Shown here piece by piece: positions 24,340-37,269 of a stretch of DNA of 64,000 nucleotides (within the stretch, counting starts at the first letter, position 1; each line of letters begins with the position of its first letter). The stretch lies in contig JAAONU010000019.1 of assembly GCA_012932295.1 (NCBI GenBank), forward strand, positions 27,656,913 through 27,720,912, written 5' to 3'. The position numbers and the translations under genes were made by a program. This stretch comes from Cyclina sinensis. Taxonomy: Eukaryota; Mollusca; Bivalvia; Venerida; Veneridae. The notes under the pieces are model-generated. The model saw nothing but the letters and a program-made list of their open reading frames with translations, made no database searches and was not told the DNA's origin.

Positions 24340-24595
24340 TTAAACCCCCAGTGGCAAACTTTTGCCACTGACCGTTACAAGGCGGTAACCCCTTGGGTTC
24401 TGATTTTTGTTGATTGCTTGGGGTGTCCTTTTTGTAACTGTTCTATAAATGAATTTATGCTATCTTTTCCTCTACTTTTTGACTGTGTATGGAGGCTGTG
24501 TTTTTGACTGTGGTTTTTCCTGACACGCCCTTGTTACCTCTTTTTTTGTATAAAAGACAAAACATGTCAGCAACGATCAATAAAAAAACAAAATA
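24340..24595 (+). other. Possible retroposon 3' end with perfect hairpin
   Basis: AGTGGCAAACTTTTGCCACT (24351-24370) is a perfect 9-bp-arm hairpin. It is followed by GGCGGTAACCCCTTGGGTTC, T/G-rich sequence with GTTTTTGACTGTG repeats, TATAAAAG and finally AATAAAAAAACAAAA. The terminal A-rich run and stem-loop would fit the 3' end of a LINE/SINE-type element. No coding remnant is attached, so this is tentative. Confidence 0.3.
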
Positions 24596-25408
24596 TTTAA
24601 CAATTTAGATCACCAATCTTTGGAATTATGCAAATAATCATTTATCCCCTAGTTATTGCCTGTAAAACTGACACTTTTTAAAACAGTTTTCCATCAAAAC
24701 ATCTTCATCGTAAATTGTATCTGGTATTTCATTTATTGGTTATTACATGACTGTTGTGTATTTGCAAGGTTTAACTGTATCCACTTATGAATAAGTATAT
24801 ACTCACTGTACTGTTGTTGAACACGTGAAAGATATTCCGCTGTTTTCAAGAGAATCGAACGACGTAAACATATTCGAATCAATAGAACTGTTTACTAAGA
24901 GAGGCGAAGAGAAAAATAATGATATGATATTCTTTACTGAACGGGGCCATAGCTGTCTTTTCACTTCTATTAGTACTTCTAAATACTTCCCTGAATATTT
25001 ACATTATAATGGCATGAACAGGTAACATCGACGCGTGTTTGCATTATATTTCATTAATTGAGAAAGTTGTTTCTCAATGTAGACCTTTTAGACAGTTATT
25101 CTATTTCTTCAATACTACTTTAGTCTTATATCATACTATTCTCGCCTACTCATGCTTTTCAGAAAACGGATCATATGATGCTTCACTGTAATCGAAAAGG
25201 AGAAACTTTCAGCGTAGAACAGAGTATTCTAAAAATCACGTTTTTCATCTGTGTGTGCCTTTTGATATGAATGTTTACAACGTAAATGTTTTATCGTTTA
25301 AACTACCTACGCTTTATAGGACAAAATTGCCAGTAACTTGATAGGGTAGTCATTTTACTACTTTGTAAATTTCTGCTGATTGCATGGTCATGGTTTTGAG
25401 AAAAAAAC

Positions 25409-25439
<31 letters not shown>

Positions 25440-26943
25440 TAATAGTTACCGTCACTGTACGGTCTTGTGTTTTATTTATGATGGGTGAGTGTTAAGGACT
25501 TTATAAAACAACATGTTCTAAGGTTACATTTATTTCTTATACATATTTAGTAACACTACATTATATCTAAACTGGTTGATATCTTAATCCAAACAGTGTA
25601 ACTACTTGACTCATTCTTATGCTATCAGAGAGTACAAAGATGCTGCATTATGATAAGGCGTGGCTAATTATAAATGACAGGTATAGAATTACATAGTCAC
25701 AGACACTACAGTCATTGTAAACTTTTTCGTGTAATAGTAAATTAATAATAGTAGATTCTTTTTCTGCTGTTTTAACAATAATTTTCAGACTGCTCAAGCC
25801 GTTTTAGAATCATCTGCCTTAATTTCGCTGATTAAAGCTATAAAGAAAATCCGTCTGGTAATTGGTCAATTGATTTAAAGATACCGAACGAAGACTGAAC
25901 ACTTTATATCATAAAGTGTTCGTTTTAGGTGCTGGAAATAACTGGCGCTTTCCTCAGAGAATACTTCCTGAGAAAATGAGTTTTTATGAGAAAAAGAATG
26001 AGACATAATGAAAACGACATAGGATGTAAATTACATTTCTAGAAATATAATCAAGTTTGAAAACTGTAATACTAAATACTAAAAGGACAATCTGACATTG
26101 TTTTATTTATTAATTCGTATGTCCACAATACAGTCCTACGAAACACCGAAATAGAAAATAGGCTCAATTTGAGCCGAGTCTTATCAGTAAGCATATCAGT
26201 GAGAATTGCCTCTAACAGTTATAAATCAATTAGCACCAGCTTGTGTTTGTTTATAGTCTGCATTAATGTTATGGGAGCTTTTATTGCAGCAACATCTTCA
26301 TTATCCTATAAGGAGCCAGCAATATTTAAAGATGCACTTTAAATTTCTCAGGATTATATGTTATTCTATTTATTTCCGAGACTATCTGTAAATACAAAAT
26401 TTAGAAATTACATTGTTTTATACGAGTATATTGTCATGAATCCTAACACAGCCTCAGTATGGGAAAATGATGTAGTAGTGCCATAAAGATTTATTGTTAC
26501 TTTTAATAGTTTTAAGTAAAGAAATACATTTAAAGTCTATTGCATCCTCGCTTAACTCCGCCTTAAAGACTGCATATGAAATTGACAGAGATTTTAATAT
26601 TAAGTAAAATTTGAAGTTTTTTTCCGGGTACTGTCAGTATTTTTAAGACTCATCATAGCATGTTGGAACTAGAATGCAATAAAAAGATAATTTAAAAAAG
26701 AATTTTTTAAGGATGAAAAGAAAAATATCTTGTATTTTTTAAGTAAGAAATTGGATAAAATCTGATTTCATATACTTGATATGCAAATCATAAAATAATG
26801 AAAATATTTTCGTTTAAAGTTGAAATGGTTAATGTGTACATAATATTCATCGAAAGCAACTTTAATTCACATTGTCCAATTTAGCTGTTGACGTTCATAA
26901 TCACGACTGCTTTCATTGCATGAAGTTTGTTTTTCTTTTTCAG
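24596..26943. other. Intergenic or intronic; (CT)n tract
   Basis: A (CT)n run lies at 25408-25439. An open stretch at 24796-25022, ending at AACAG|GTAACA, has codon-like composition but no acceptor with a pyrimidine tract. No other feature is supported. Confidence 0.4.
25408..25439 (+). repeat. (CT)n microsatellite
   Basis: A CT dinucleotide run interrupted once by CCC. Confidence 0.9.
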
Positions 26944-27023
26944 AAAGACAGACGATTACAGATTCTAATTCAATAAAGAAGCGAAGAAAAACAAATCAAG
27001 CAGCTTTTCAAATTACCATCTAA
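26944..27023 (+). CDS. Candidate terminal exon of the ~46-residue small protein
   Basis: A long pyrimidine tract, GTTTGTTTTTCTTTTTCAG, precedes it. Entered in phase 1 from 22498, the frame is open for 26 residues, includes a basic cluster (IKKRRKTNQ) and stops at TAA 27021-27023. The basic cluster could act as a nuclear localisation signal or be chance. See the exon at 22438. Confidence 0.3.
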
Positions 27024-28002
27024 TTATTTAAATATATCAACGTAGTTTACTACAAGTTATAACAAAACATTTGCACTCATCGTTAACTATTCAAATCATT
27101 TTGGACATTTAAAAAACGTTTTGCTGTTGTTTTTGTTTTTTAATGGAGCTCCTTATACGGTGCATAAAGTATTTCTTTTGTTAAAGGATGTCCAGATTTT
27201 CAAAGAAACTGTAGTCTAAAAGGTGTAAATAGTCTTTGGCTATCATTTCAATAATGCCATTGTACGAAGAACATCCCTTCATTAGTTCCCACTTCAATAT
27301 GCCAAGACTATGATAAAACTGGTTTTTCAATGTGTGCGCCTGGTTGAGAAATTGTACATGCTAAATGCTTCCTTTGTTTAGTATTGAGAGAAATAAACTT
27401 TGCAGACTGCCGAAAGAAAAATTGAACTTGTTAATTACCGATCTGTTTAAGCAAAGATTGAAATTATGCATCCCTTAAACAATGGATCGATGTTGGAATA
27501 CAGACGTAGAAAATCTAAAACAGACATTCACTAAATTAGATGTATACAAATTATTTGAAAACATGCAAACACTTGTTTAAGCGCCGGAGGTTTGCAAATG
27601 AAATGCCAGTCAATTGATACGAACTTAAATATTCGCTTCGATACAAACAAGATATGATCCCTATCAAATTACTACGGAAAGCATTATTTTATACATATAC
27701 ACATCCGCATTTCTGAGAGAACGTGTCACAAATATGTGTCCGTTTTTATGGTCGATATATGTTGTCTTCTAGGATACTCTCTTAAATGTTTTTGTTGTTG
27801 TTGTTGTTGTTGTTTTAAGTTCCGAAAGAAATTTATTTCAATGAAATGAAAAGCTACTGACACCTTTAATGTTTTTTTCCCTAAATTAACACAGTACATT
27901 CACAATAAAATGTCAGCCATCGTATAAATGTTGAAACATATCAGGTGTTTGAAATTCATTCGTCGTCGTTTTGTGACAAGACATTAACAGAGTAAAAGTA
28001 TA
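27024..28002. other. Intergenic; (GTT)n tract
   Basis: (GTT)n at 27790-27814. Nothing else recognised. Confidence 0.5.
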
Positions 28003-28260
28003 CCGACTTATTGGTCTGCTGATAAATGGTCCGCTTACAGAGCGGGAGGTCGACGATTCTGAGTACGTACCGTAAGTGTTTTGTTGAAGAACGATTACAA
28101 GTTATCTGTCCGCCTGGCGCCTAGCATATAGGATAAGAAAAAGGGAAATTTATGTGTAGAATAGCAGAGTTTTCTCATAGGCCTGGGAGGCTGGTCTCTT
28201 CAGTATGGTGAGTTATATAAACAACCGCATACTTCATTTATTCGTTTGAACATTAGAAAG
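28003..28260 (+). mobile_element. tRNA-derived SINE (family C), degenerate
   Basis: GGTCTGCTGATAAATGGTCC, GCTTACAGAGCGGGAGGTCG, ACGATTC resembles the anticodon arm and B box (GGTCGACGATTC) of a tRNA head. It is followed by ACGTACCGTAAGTGTTTTGT, CTGTCCGCCTGGCGCCTAGC and GAGGCTGGTCTCTTCAGTAT, a body I associate with bivalve SINEs. The A box is poorly preserved and no target-site duplication was found. Confidence 0.55.
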
Positions 28261-28377
28261 AATAGCAGACAACAGTCTTTTTCTCAGCCGGAAGGCATTT
28301 CACTGGGAGTATTTCATTCTCAGTATTTCGTTCTCAAAATTGCAAACGTGAGGTTTCCCGTGAAGGGCAAGTTATAA

Positions 28378-28685
28378 ACTCCTTTGTTAAAAATCAGATG
28401 TTACGGGCTGTCGCCAGAAGAACGAACACCAGTCTTACTATACAGCACTTACAGACTCCTTTGTTAAAAATCAGATGTTACGGGCTGTCGCCAGAAGAAC
28501 GAACACCAGTCTTACTATACAGCACTTATAGACTCCTTTGTTAAAAATCAGATGTTACGGGCTGTCGTCAGAACAACGAACACCAGTCTTACTATACAGC
28601 ACTTATAGACTCCTTTGTTAAAAATCAGATGTTTTTTCGGGCTGTCGCCAGAAGAACATATATCAGTCTGATTATACAACAGTTC
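28378..28685 (+). repeat. Tandem repeat, 77-bp unit x 4
   Basis: Units start at 28378, 28455, 28532 and 28609, each beginning ACTCCTTTGTTAAAAATCAG, then ATGTTACGGGCTGTCGCCAG, AAGAACGAACACCAGTCTTA, CTATACAGCACTTA. Units 1-3 are nearly identical and unit 4 is diverged at its end, so the expansion is recent. The unit length is not a multiple of three, and no frame continues through it. Confidence 0.95.
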
Positions 28686-28689
28686 TTGC

Positions 28690-31520
28690 TTCATTTTGTG
28701 ATACTGTATTAGCAATCTACAGAAAACTAATCGTCGGATGTTAAATCAATCTGAAAATAGTACTTTAAAATAGATTTCCTTACACGTTAAGTAAACATGT
28801 CGATCATGTTTTCTTCGTTTCCCACAATAAGCATGTTTCATTACTTTTTTCTTGAGTGATGCATTAAAACACAAACGCCAATTATTTCTGTAATTCTACA
28901 AACAGAACTGCAGAAATGTGTTTGTTATTGCTGTAGACTCCTGACTTCCTAGGTAAGGTTAAGTTCTGTTCATAAATGTCATATCATCAAAAAGCTTTGT
29001 TTGAAATGCGAGAGTCTAGAGTGCATGCACATACTCTGGAAGATAGTATTAAAAGAGTTGGTAAAGTTATAGGAGGAAAGCTTATCCGCTTACAAACAGT
29101 ATTTAGCTTTCTTTCAAAGTATCTTTTTACACATTAGTGCATTAGAATGTTGTTTCTTGCTTAATTAAATATATCTCGAATTCGCAATTTAGATATCGGA
29201 TTTAATAATGTACTTAAATATATTGTTGTTTAACTGTTCATTCCTGGCGTTGTTGAAACTAAGTTCAGGGTAGCGTTTATGTGCTTTATCAGAACATGTT
29301 TTGGCGCTTACAAGTAAGAGGGAGACAAACTGCTTGTCGAAATAAAGTAATATTTAACTCCTAAGAGAGAAATGGAAATGTGTTAATCTAATTCCACTTT
29401 GAAATTCATTTGAGAAGAGATATTAGATTTAATGTCATAATTAAAAGTAGCTCCCAGAAAATCTGATATTATTACAAAAATAAATAATTCTCACAATCTT
29501 GCTCATACAATGATCAGAGAAACACAAAAGTGTCTAAGAAATTGTTCAAAGAATCACAAAGAGTCTAAGAAATCGAGAAATATTGATAAAAACTCTCTGC
29601 ATCTAATATTTTGCAGACAAAAACAGATGTCTTGACATCTGACTGCGTAATTCATATTGTTTAAGTTTTACCTATTTTTTGTATAATTATGTAGATACTG
29701 AACAAAAGACTGCAGTTAAACCTTAGCTGCCAGGAAATACTTTTGTTTGTGAGTGTTTAACATTCAGTTTTAGTTGTGTGTTCCAAATGACCACCTGCTG
29801 ATCACGTGTTTAAACAGAATTACTCTGATAATCAGAGCAGTTTGCTGGAGAGAAAATGTATCGAGGTACACTGATAAGGTGACTCGAAAAGAAAATTGAT
29901 GATTGGTAATTTGTTGTTTGAACGGAATATTTAAAAACAAACAAAGAAAATGGGTAAATGTTATGATTTGATGACATAGTAAACTCTAGTATAATGTAAA
30001 TATAATCAGGCAATTTTATAATGGCCTTGTCCTTGGGCTTATGATAGTCATATTGGTTCCAGACCAAAGACCCGTGTGTCTTTTCGAAACCCAAGAGCAA
30101 GACACTATACACAGTCTCAAACCATTAACATTTTGATAAATTGTACAATACTATAATTAGGTACAATAACACAGAATCATGGCTTTTACACAAATAATAT
30201 GTTGATTCCAAACAAATTAAGTCACAACTGGTATATGTATAAAAAGTAAATCTCATTATACACTTACAGGCCAGTTAAACTAGAACGTACATAAGTTATG
30301 TGTTATCATACATGTATCTCTTCTTCTTAGAAGTTCGTTTAAGTGCATTTTCAAAATGAGGCCTAATAAGCAAACGAAGCAACTCAGATGTTTCATAAAA
30401 ACCGAGTTTTTTGGCAACGAGTTAAAACATTTGAATCTCATTTTGAATTTCATAATGTCAAGAAGTATCTATTATTGCCGTGTTTTAAGCCAAGTTACAC
30501 AATTGCTAATCAATTTTGTTAAAGAAGGAGAAATGATACAAAAGCTGTTTGCACTTGAGCTATAGTCATAATAAATTAATTTCTAGATTGTCATCTTTTT
30601 TTTTCAAAAAAGGGGTGGGAGGAGGTTTATCCGGATAAGCGGCAAGTTTACTCAACGACAAAATCATTTAAACTGCGGCACATTATTCCGAATATACGGC
30701 ACATATAGAGGTGCATACGAATAATATTTTTTAATAAAAACTGTCGGGGCGGCTAAAAAGAGAGGTGGCGGGCGGGGATGATAATCTAGAAATTTAATTA
30801 TTTTGGCCGAAGCTGGTATAAACCTGATTTTTATTTGCCATAATAAGCTATTATGTAAGAAAGTCTGCGAAAAAAAAACATAGATACAAAACCCATATTT
30901 TATAAAATACTATCAAACCTCTTAGACTCTTAAATAAAGATACCTTTATTGCGTCGTTTATATACCAACAAATAAACAGATAGTTGTATTCCTTGCGTGT
31001 GTTCAATTTCTGATATGCTATTTCTACACACACATCATTCTTACACTCAGAAAAATATCCCCATAGAGCAATTTGATAAAAGTTAAAATATGAGATTGAT
31101 TTTCAGACAATTTAATGCGACTTTAAATACCATTTCCAAAATGCCAGCGCGAAAACTTAATAAAACTGTCAGACAATATATGGGTGTTGAAGACAATAAC
31201 ACCGTATGACAATAATGATCGCTTCCAGACGACACGGAAATCGCTGATTAAAGTACTTCGATCACACTTACTTTCTGTAAAGGAAATTTCCTTCCTTCCT
31301 ATAAAGTGGTGACATGTTAAGTGGAATCAGTTTTAGAAAAGTTACACTCAATTTTAAATCAGCCTTTGTACAGAAAATTTAAAATGACAAGCATTTGAGA
31401 ATATTGCTTTAAAATATCTGTACATAAGCAATTTAGAGATGCAGACTAAAATTTGTAAGTGAAATAAAAAATTTTAAACGGAAAACTGACATCTTTATTA
31501 TTTCTTTTATGATATTCCAG
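28690..31520. other. Intergenic, nothing firm
   Basis: An ATG-initiated 69-codon frame at 30356-30565 and a minus frame at 29810-30112 have no splice or family support. A G-rich patch (GGGGTGGGAGGAGG near 30610, GGTGGCGGGCGGGGATG near 30762) is unlike the rest. No gene is supported. Confidence 0.45.
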
Positions 31521-31641
31521 CGTGGAACAGACGGCGCACAGGAAACCAAACGCCAGTAATTGTCTCAGTCGGAAGCGCGTTTGTCTCTCACGCTTCAACA
31601 AGCCAGTTATTGTGCCTGCTCAAGTCGTATGCATGAAAAAC
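31521..31641 (+). other. Candidate exon, or SINE-derived block with splice signals
   Basis: Flanks are strong: TTTTATGATATTCCAG before and AAAAAC|GTGAGT after. The 121 bp are GC-rich and fully open in one frame (40 codons, entered after two bases, leaving in phase 0); a second frame is open for 37 codons to a TGA. Against a host exon, TGTCTCAGTCGGAAGCGCG resembles a Pol III A box and the following CTCTCACGC..TCAAGTCGTATGCATG looks like a molluscan tRNA-SINE. It could be an exonised SINE. No protein family was recognised. Confidence 0.35.
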
Positions 31642-32345
31642 GTGAGTTCTGCTTTAAAATTTTAGAGAACATAACATTATTCGGAACTAAATGAAAATAT
31701 ACTTAGATCAGTTTAATAATGTGTTGTATGTTGCGAGAATAGGCGGTATTTCTTTCGGGTAACTGAAAAGTTAGTTTTTGCATCGATCGGGGTATCCAAA
31801 CAGGCAGATTGGTTCCTCGAACGTTTAAATCCATTGAAAAAAGTAAATGTCTTCGTGAAAACAAACAAAAAAACGTTTTACACTTTTTTTGAAGCTATAG
31901 ACATAGCACTGACAAACCGCTTATCATTAAAGTGTTTGACTTTTTATCCACATATAGGCCTTTTTTACTTAACAGTTATTTTTCTTCCTTTTCGCATCAG
32001 AATTAGGATAAAAAAAACGTTGTATTGCTTATAAACAAGTCATTATAGTAATTGATAAGAAAAGCTTTGTTTCAAAAGCTATTTCATATTATCATTAAAT
32101 TTACCGTTCCTGTAATGGCTTTTCTTTAAGGAAAAAGAACACACACACACACACAACTGCTTGCACTTTATCTGAGTGTCGATAAATACATTTGACTAGA
32201 AAAAAACCTGCAAGGACGAGAATGTTAATATAAAAACATACAGCTGCACCTCATCCAGACTGCTCATATTTATGCAATTCAGCAGAGTCTTTCATAGAAC
32301 GTTGTTGAAAATCCTGATAAAAGGCCAATTTTTATCGTTTTAGTT

Positions 32346-33767
32346 AACAAGAGGGCCATGATGGCCCTGTATCGCTCACCTGAGTATGACTGCTTTTAAT
32401 AAAGTTGTTATGGACCTGGTTAATTGACCCCAGATGACCCATATCCAAACTTGAGCTACAAATCATCAAAACAACCTTTCTGACAAATTTCCAGGAAATC
32501 TGGACTGAAAAAAATAGCCCCTAGAGTGTTAACAAGGTTTTTCGATATTTGGGCTCTGTAACCTAGTTTTTTGACCCCAGATGACCCATATCCAAATTTG
32601 AGCTACAAATCATCAAAACAACCTTTCTGACAAATTTTCAGGAAATCTGGACTCAAAATGTAGCCTCTAGAGTGTTTACAAAGTTTTTCGATATTTGGGC
32701 TCTGTGAGCTAGTTTTTGACCCCAGATAACCCATATTCAAAATTGAGCTAGAAATCATTGAAACAATCTTTCTGACAAATTTCCAGGATATTTGGACTGG
32801 AAATGTTACCCCTAGACGTTAACAAGATTTTTCCATAAGTTTTTTACCCCAGATGACCCATATTCGAATTTAAACTAGAAATCATTGAAACAACCTTTCT
32901 GACACTTTTCAGAATATTTTGACTGAAAAGCGGCCGCTAGAGTGTTAACATTTTTTTTTTCTATATTTGGGCCCTGTGACCTAGTTTTTCAACTCAGATG
33001 ACCTATATTTGAACTTGAACTAGAAATCATTATAACAATCTTTCTAACAGATTTCCAGGTTATTTGGACTGAAAATGTCAACTCTAGAGTGTTAACAAGG
33101 TTTTTCAATATTTGGGCTTTGTGGCCTTGTTTTTGACCCCAGATGACCCATATTCAAACTTGAGCTACAAATCGTCAAAGCAACTTTCCTGAAAAATTTC
33201 CGGGATATTTGGACTGAAAATGTAACCTGTAGAGTGTTAACAAGGTTTTTCTTTATTTGGGCTCTGTGACCTAGTTTTTGAACCCAGATTACCCATATTC
33301 AAACTTGAGTTAGAAATCATAGAAGCAACCTTTCTGACAAATTTCCAGGTTATTTGGACTGAAAATGTTACCTCTAGAGTGTTAACAAGATTTTTCAATA
33401 TTTGGGCTCTGTGACCTATTGTTTTACCCTAGATGACCCATACTCGAACTTGAGCTAGAAATCATTGATACAACCTTTCTGACAAATTTCCAGGATATAT
33501 GGACTGAAAAAGTAGCTTCTATAGTATTAACAAGGTTTTCCTTTATTTGGGCTCTTTGACCTAGTTTTTCAACCCAGATAACTCATGTTCGAACTCGTCC
33601 GAGAAATTAATGAGACAAATATCCTAACAAAGCTTCATGACAATTGAGGCAAAAACGTGACCACTAGAGTGTTAACAAATTAATTGTGGACAGACGGACG
33701 GACGGACGACGGACAAAAGGTGATCACAAAAGCTCACTCTGTCACTACGTGACAGGTGAGCTAAAAA
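32346..33767 (+). mobile_element. Tandem-core non-autonomous element, nine ~145-bp units ('pearl'-like architecture)
   Basis: Ends: AACAAGAGGGCCATGATGGC..CGCTCACCTGA at left, and a GACGGACGGACGACGGAC run, GGTGATCACAAAAGCTCACT, GACAGGTGAGCTAAAAA at right; CGCTCACCTG and CAGGTGAGCT are inverted. The core has nine units beginning (T)GACCCCAGATGACCCATAT at 32426, 32573, 32718, 32845, 32990, 33135, 33280, 33425 and 33570. The period is 145-147 bp except where unit 3 has lost about 18 bp. Each unit carries TTGAGCTA.AAATCAT, ACAACCTTTCTGACAAATTT, CCAGGATATTTGGACTGAAA, CTAGAGTGTTAACAAGGTTT and TTTGGGCTCTGTGACCTAG. It has no ORF. The layout (inverted ends, short tandem ~150-bp core) resembles bivalve pearl elements. 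It shares the AGCTCACCTG/CAGGTGAGCT end with the repeat families at 1-290 and 9641-9995. Confidence 0.85.
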
Positions 33768-36700
33768 CGGTAACGCCAAAATTAAAAACAGAAAAACGTC
33801 AGCTATGTTAAAGCAAGAAGGGGGAAACGTTTCAGTAGATACCTTATAGATACCTTGCATTAAAAACAGACTGTTTGGTACCCACTGTGATAGAAATTAA
33901 AGCAGTTTCTGTTTCTTTGCTCTTGTCTTCACCCTTGAACTTTGCTATCAAAATTATAATTTGACTGCTACTCTTCAGAAAGAACAGAAATAAGTAGAAA
34001 ACAAAATGATAATGAGAGAATTATTCAATACAGCGTCCATTCTTCAGTTTGATTATTTATATTGCTTTTATTACAATAATGACGTAATGTATACAACCCT
34101 AACCGAACACAACCCTACAGTATGTATGGCAATAAGCTCTCTTCTACTTACTTGGGTCATTGATATTCATTGACTGGGCTTACACAAACACCCGCAAAAC
34201 TAACAACATAATTTACATAAACAGCGAACAGAATCTTGTCGTCTGACGCAATAAAGAAATTGCTGAATGTCAATGACACGGTTATACTTTCTGTTTATGT
34301 CGTAAACATTTGAAATCTTATTTTGTGATCGTTTAACATGCTGTATTACGTAAATGCAAATTTCAAGCTTCCAATACTGGTCTCCAACAATTTATACAAG
34401 TAAGTACACCGGTATTTAATCATTCTGAAATTTGAAAGCCATTTGTTGGATAATCAATTATGCATGGTATTATTTTGTAACGGGTCAAGATTTAGTAGTT
34501 TCGGCCCTTCAGATTGCTATTTCTTCACGAGTAAGAGTAATTCCCCGTTACGTTGCACTGTCATTCGCAGGTGATTGATTACAAAATACTGGTTACTAGA
34601 AAGACTAGAATCCTGTGCACGTCTGACCTACATTCTATGCGAAAGTATAGTTCCAAATAGATCAAATTGTTCAGTACATACATATTCATTGATAGTGTTT
34701 AAGCAAGTCGCGGCAATCCTTAACCGGCAATTTAACATATATAGTAGAAGTAATCCTGTCTTTAGACGCAATAGATTGTTGTTGAATGGATCTATCATGC
34801 TCATACCGAAAACTTTACTTTCTGGCATGCAAGTTCACATTTCCTGCGTATGTACACACGTTTGACTTGCTTAAAAACCAAATTATGAAATAGAGTAAAA
34901 GCGTAGAGGACCCCTTACGTGGCCAAACATTTATTTTACTTCACTGTAATGGATAGAGCATGATAAAAGAAATAGTATAAATTGCCAAATTCTACCGTTT
35001 ACACCTAGAGATGTTTACAAAAAATGATTTCTATGGATAAATTCATAAAAGTAATTCATTAATTGCACAAAATCCACAGTGAAAGACAGGGTAAAATAAA
35101 ATTGCGTAAGTGCAAAAAAACTACAACAAACAAGCAAATGTTTCTAGCACTAAAGGCGTTTTTTTCTTCTTTCTTTTTTTTTAATTCTTTGTGTGTGTCT
35201 GTTTGTGTGTGTTGAAACTAACGGTAAATAAAGATAATTTTTTTTAATTTTCTAATGAAAAACACCTATTAAAAGAAGTATTTTATGTATCGTTGAAAGC
35301 TCAAAAGTATGCAGATATGCAAGACCGAAACAAACGTGTCTGTGCCATTGTTATTTACATCATAGTTTTGAATAATTTAGCACCATTACAATCGGACAGG
35401 TTTTAGCATTTTGCGTTAAACTATAGTGTGTCTTTCCACGGCCTACCAGGGCCTTCCTATTGCGCATTTTCTGACAATAGAGCCTGGTATTACATATTTA
35501 CTATTAGATCTACTTGTTTTATTGTATGGAAGAAAATGGCTTCTCTGTAGAGAACTTCGATTTCAGTGTACTTTAGTTTTCGTCGATATATTTTCACGAT
35601 AATCCTTTGCTGATAATAAGCAATGTTTGCCTGTTTGATGCAAACAGCATGGCTATCCGAGCGTAATACTTCTTTCGATAAGGAATGGTATCAGGCGCTT
35701 AGGCAATATGCTCTGAAACGAAATGTTTGTATCTTGGCTAGAACATAGGGTGTTCATAAAAGTTTCCGGACAATGCCAATAAGCTTAACTATGTAAAATT
35801 CAGAGGGGAAGAGTGTTTTCGTCCATTAAGCTTTCTGAAAAAGCTAGTTCAATATATCAACTAAAGCCATTTTCTGTACTTTCTAAGATTGTAAATATCA
35901 TTTACTGAATACTATAAAATTATATTGATTAATGTTTCCTACCTGTCGAAATGGATAATGAAACTCCATCTTTTCTAAACACTTTGGAATGTGGCATTAC
36001 TTTTTAATGTATCTTAATGATAAACCAGTGTTAGTACGTTTAATACTTTGATATTGTAAATATCTTCAATATAAATGTTTGATATTGGTGTAATCTGTTT
36101 AGCCATTGGCGCTTAAAAATATGGAATAAGGCATGATGATCAGAGAAAAAAAGGGACGTCAGAAGAACGCACGGAGCAGCTGTGAAAGAGTAAAACAAAC
36201 TTTGTTGAGATAGGAATGTAAAACTTTGATGCTGTAAATCAATTTAGTGTTGAAATTTGTCTGAGGATATTATAAGAATGATTTTGGAAGACAAGGAAAT
36301 GGATAGACGCTAAGAGTAGTTCCATATAAAACAGAGGTTAACGCGTCTCTTAAACTGAGTCGCGACATCTAAAAGTATTTCAGTGTAGAGAAATATGTTT
36401 GACCAAATGTAGACACTTTGTTGTAAAGTTGGGCGTAATTCTGAATGCAAGAATGAATTCCTATATTGAATGGCTGTAAACTTGTACAGGGAGGCCTTCC
36501 AAGATGTATTTTAAAGCAAATATTTATAAATGCACTTTTTTTGCGAGAAAAAGCGTAAGACGTAAGATTATGCGTCACAAAGTCTTTTCCTGATAACACC
36601 TCAAAATACATGACTGTAATACTATATGTTATATATCTGTGATAATCTTTAACCGAGTCCAGGAATTTCTGAATGCCTTCCTCTGTAGTTATGATGCCTT

Positions 36701-37189
36701 ATTTAACTTCAAAATTGGTATAGTAAAGTAGATACGCGGCATCATACGCCAGCAGTAAGTCTGTTAGTTTTTTACATGAATATTACAGAAACGTTGTAGT
36801 TTTATGAAATGCGTGATTTGCTTTAAACCTTTGGTAATTAAGTGAACGATTTAATTTGCTTTAAACTTGTTGTAATTTGAGGAGTGTCCATGAGTAGTAT
36901 TGATAATTCAGTTTTGATAAACCCCGCTCCCGGTTGCGTATATTAGAACAACCATTCGACTTGTGTTTCATCTGAAGGGAAATAAAAGAAATATTACAAG
37001 TAAATACGGATGCTATTTACATTCTAAACTTTTTTTAAACACAAGAAATGTCCTAACTTCTACTATTTATTTCCCTTTTTTAAAAGGAAATGTATATATA
37101 TCAGAGAATTTCAATTACATCGACGAGACTATGACATACCGCTGATAAGTGTATTCAAATAAGTGTATTCCTTATCTTATCGTAAAAGG
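33768..37189. other. Intergenic, nothing firm
   Basis: AT-rich. AGGGTGTTCATAAAAGTTTC at about 35747 looks like a mariner-type terminal repeat without a partner. A possible short minus-strand first exon near 34160-34180 (ATGAATATCAATGACCCA, donor GTAAGT) has poor start context. Frames at 34575-34865 and 36369-36611 have no support. Confidence 0.4.
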
Positions 37190-37269
37190 TCCCTCTATCT
37201 TGTGGCCTGTCATAAAACCTAGTAGAAAGACACTATTCACTCACGAAACTTTGTGAAACATCTTTCAAA
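37190..37269 (+). promoter_or_regulatory. Probable promoter and 5' UTR of the cysteine-rich peptide gene
   Basis: CATAAAACC near 37210 is a TATA-like site about 30 bp upstream of an initiator-like CTATTCACTCACG (37233-37245). That leaves a short 5' UTR before ATG at 37270. This spacing is usual for highly expressed secreted-peptide genes. No specific activator site was recognised. Confidence 0.4.

Noticed and set aside
24796..25022. Open stretch ending at AACAG|GTAACA
   Set aside because: A donor-like end but no convincing acceptor or ATG. Kept only as a remark in the region entry.
34156..34180. Minus-strand first exon ATGAATATCAATGACCCAA|GTAAGT
   Set aside because: Poor start context, only six codons, and no GC-rich or promoter-like surroundings.
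35747..35780. Mariner terminal repeat AGGGTGTTCATAAAAGTTTC
   Set aside because: No inverted partner and no transposase nearby. One end alone is not enough.
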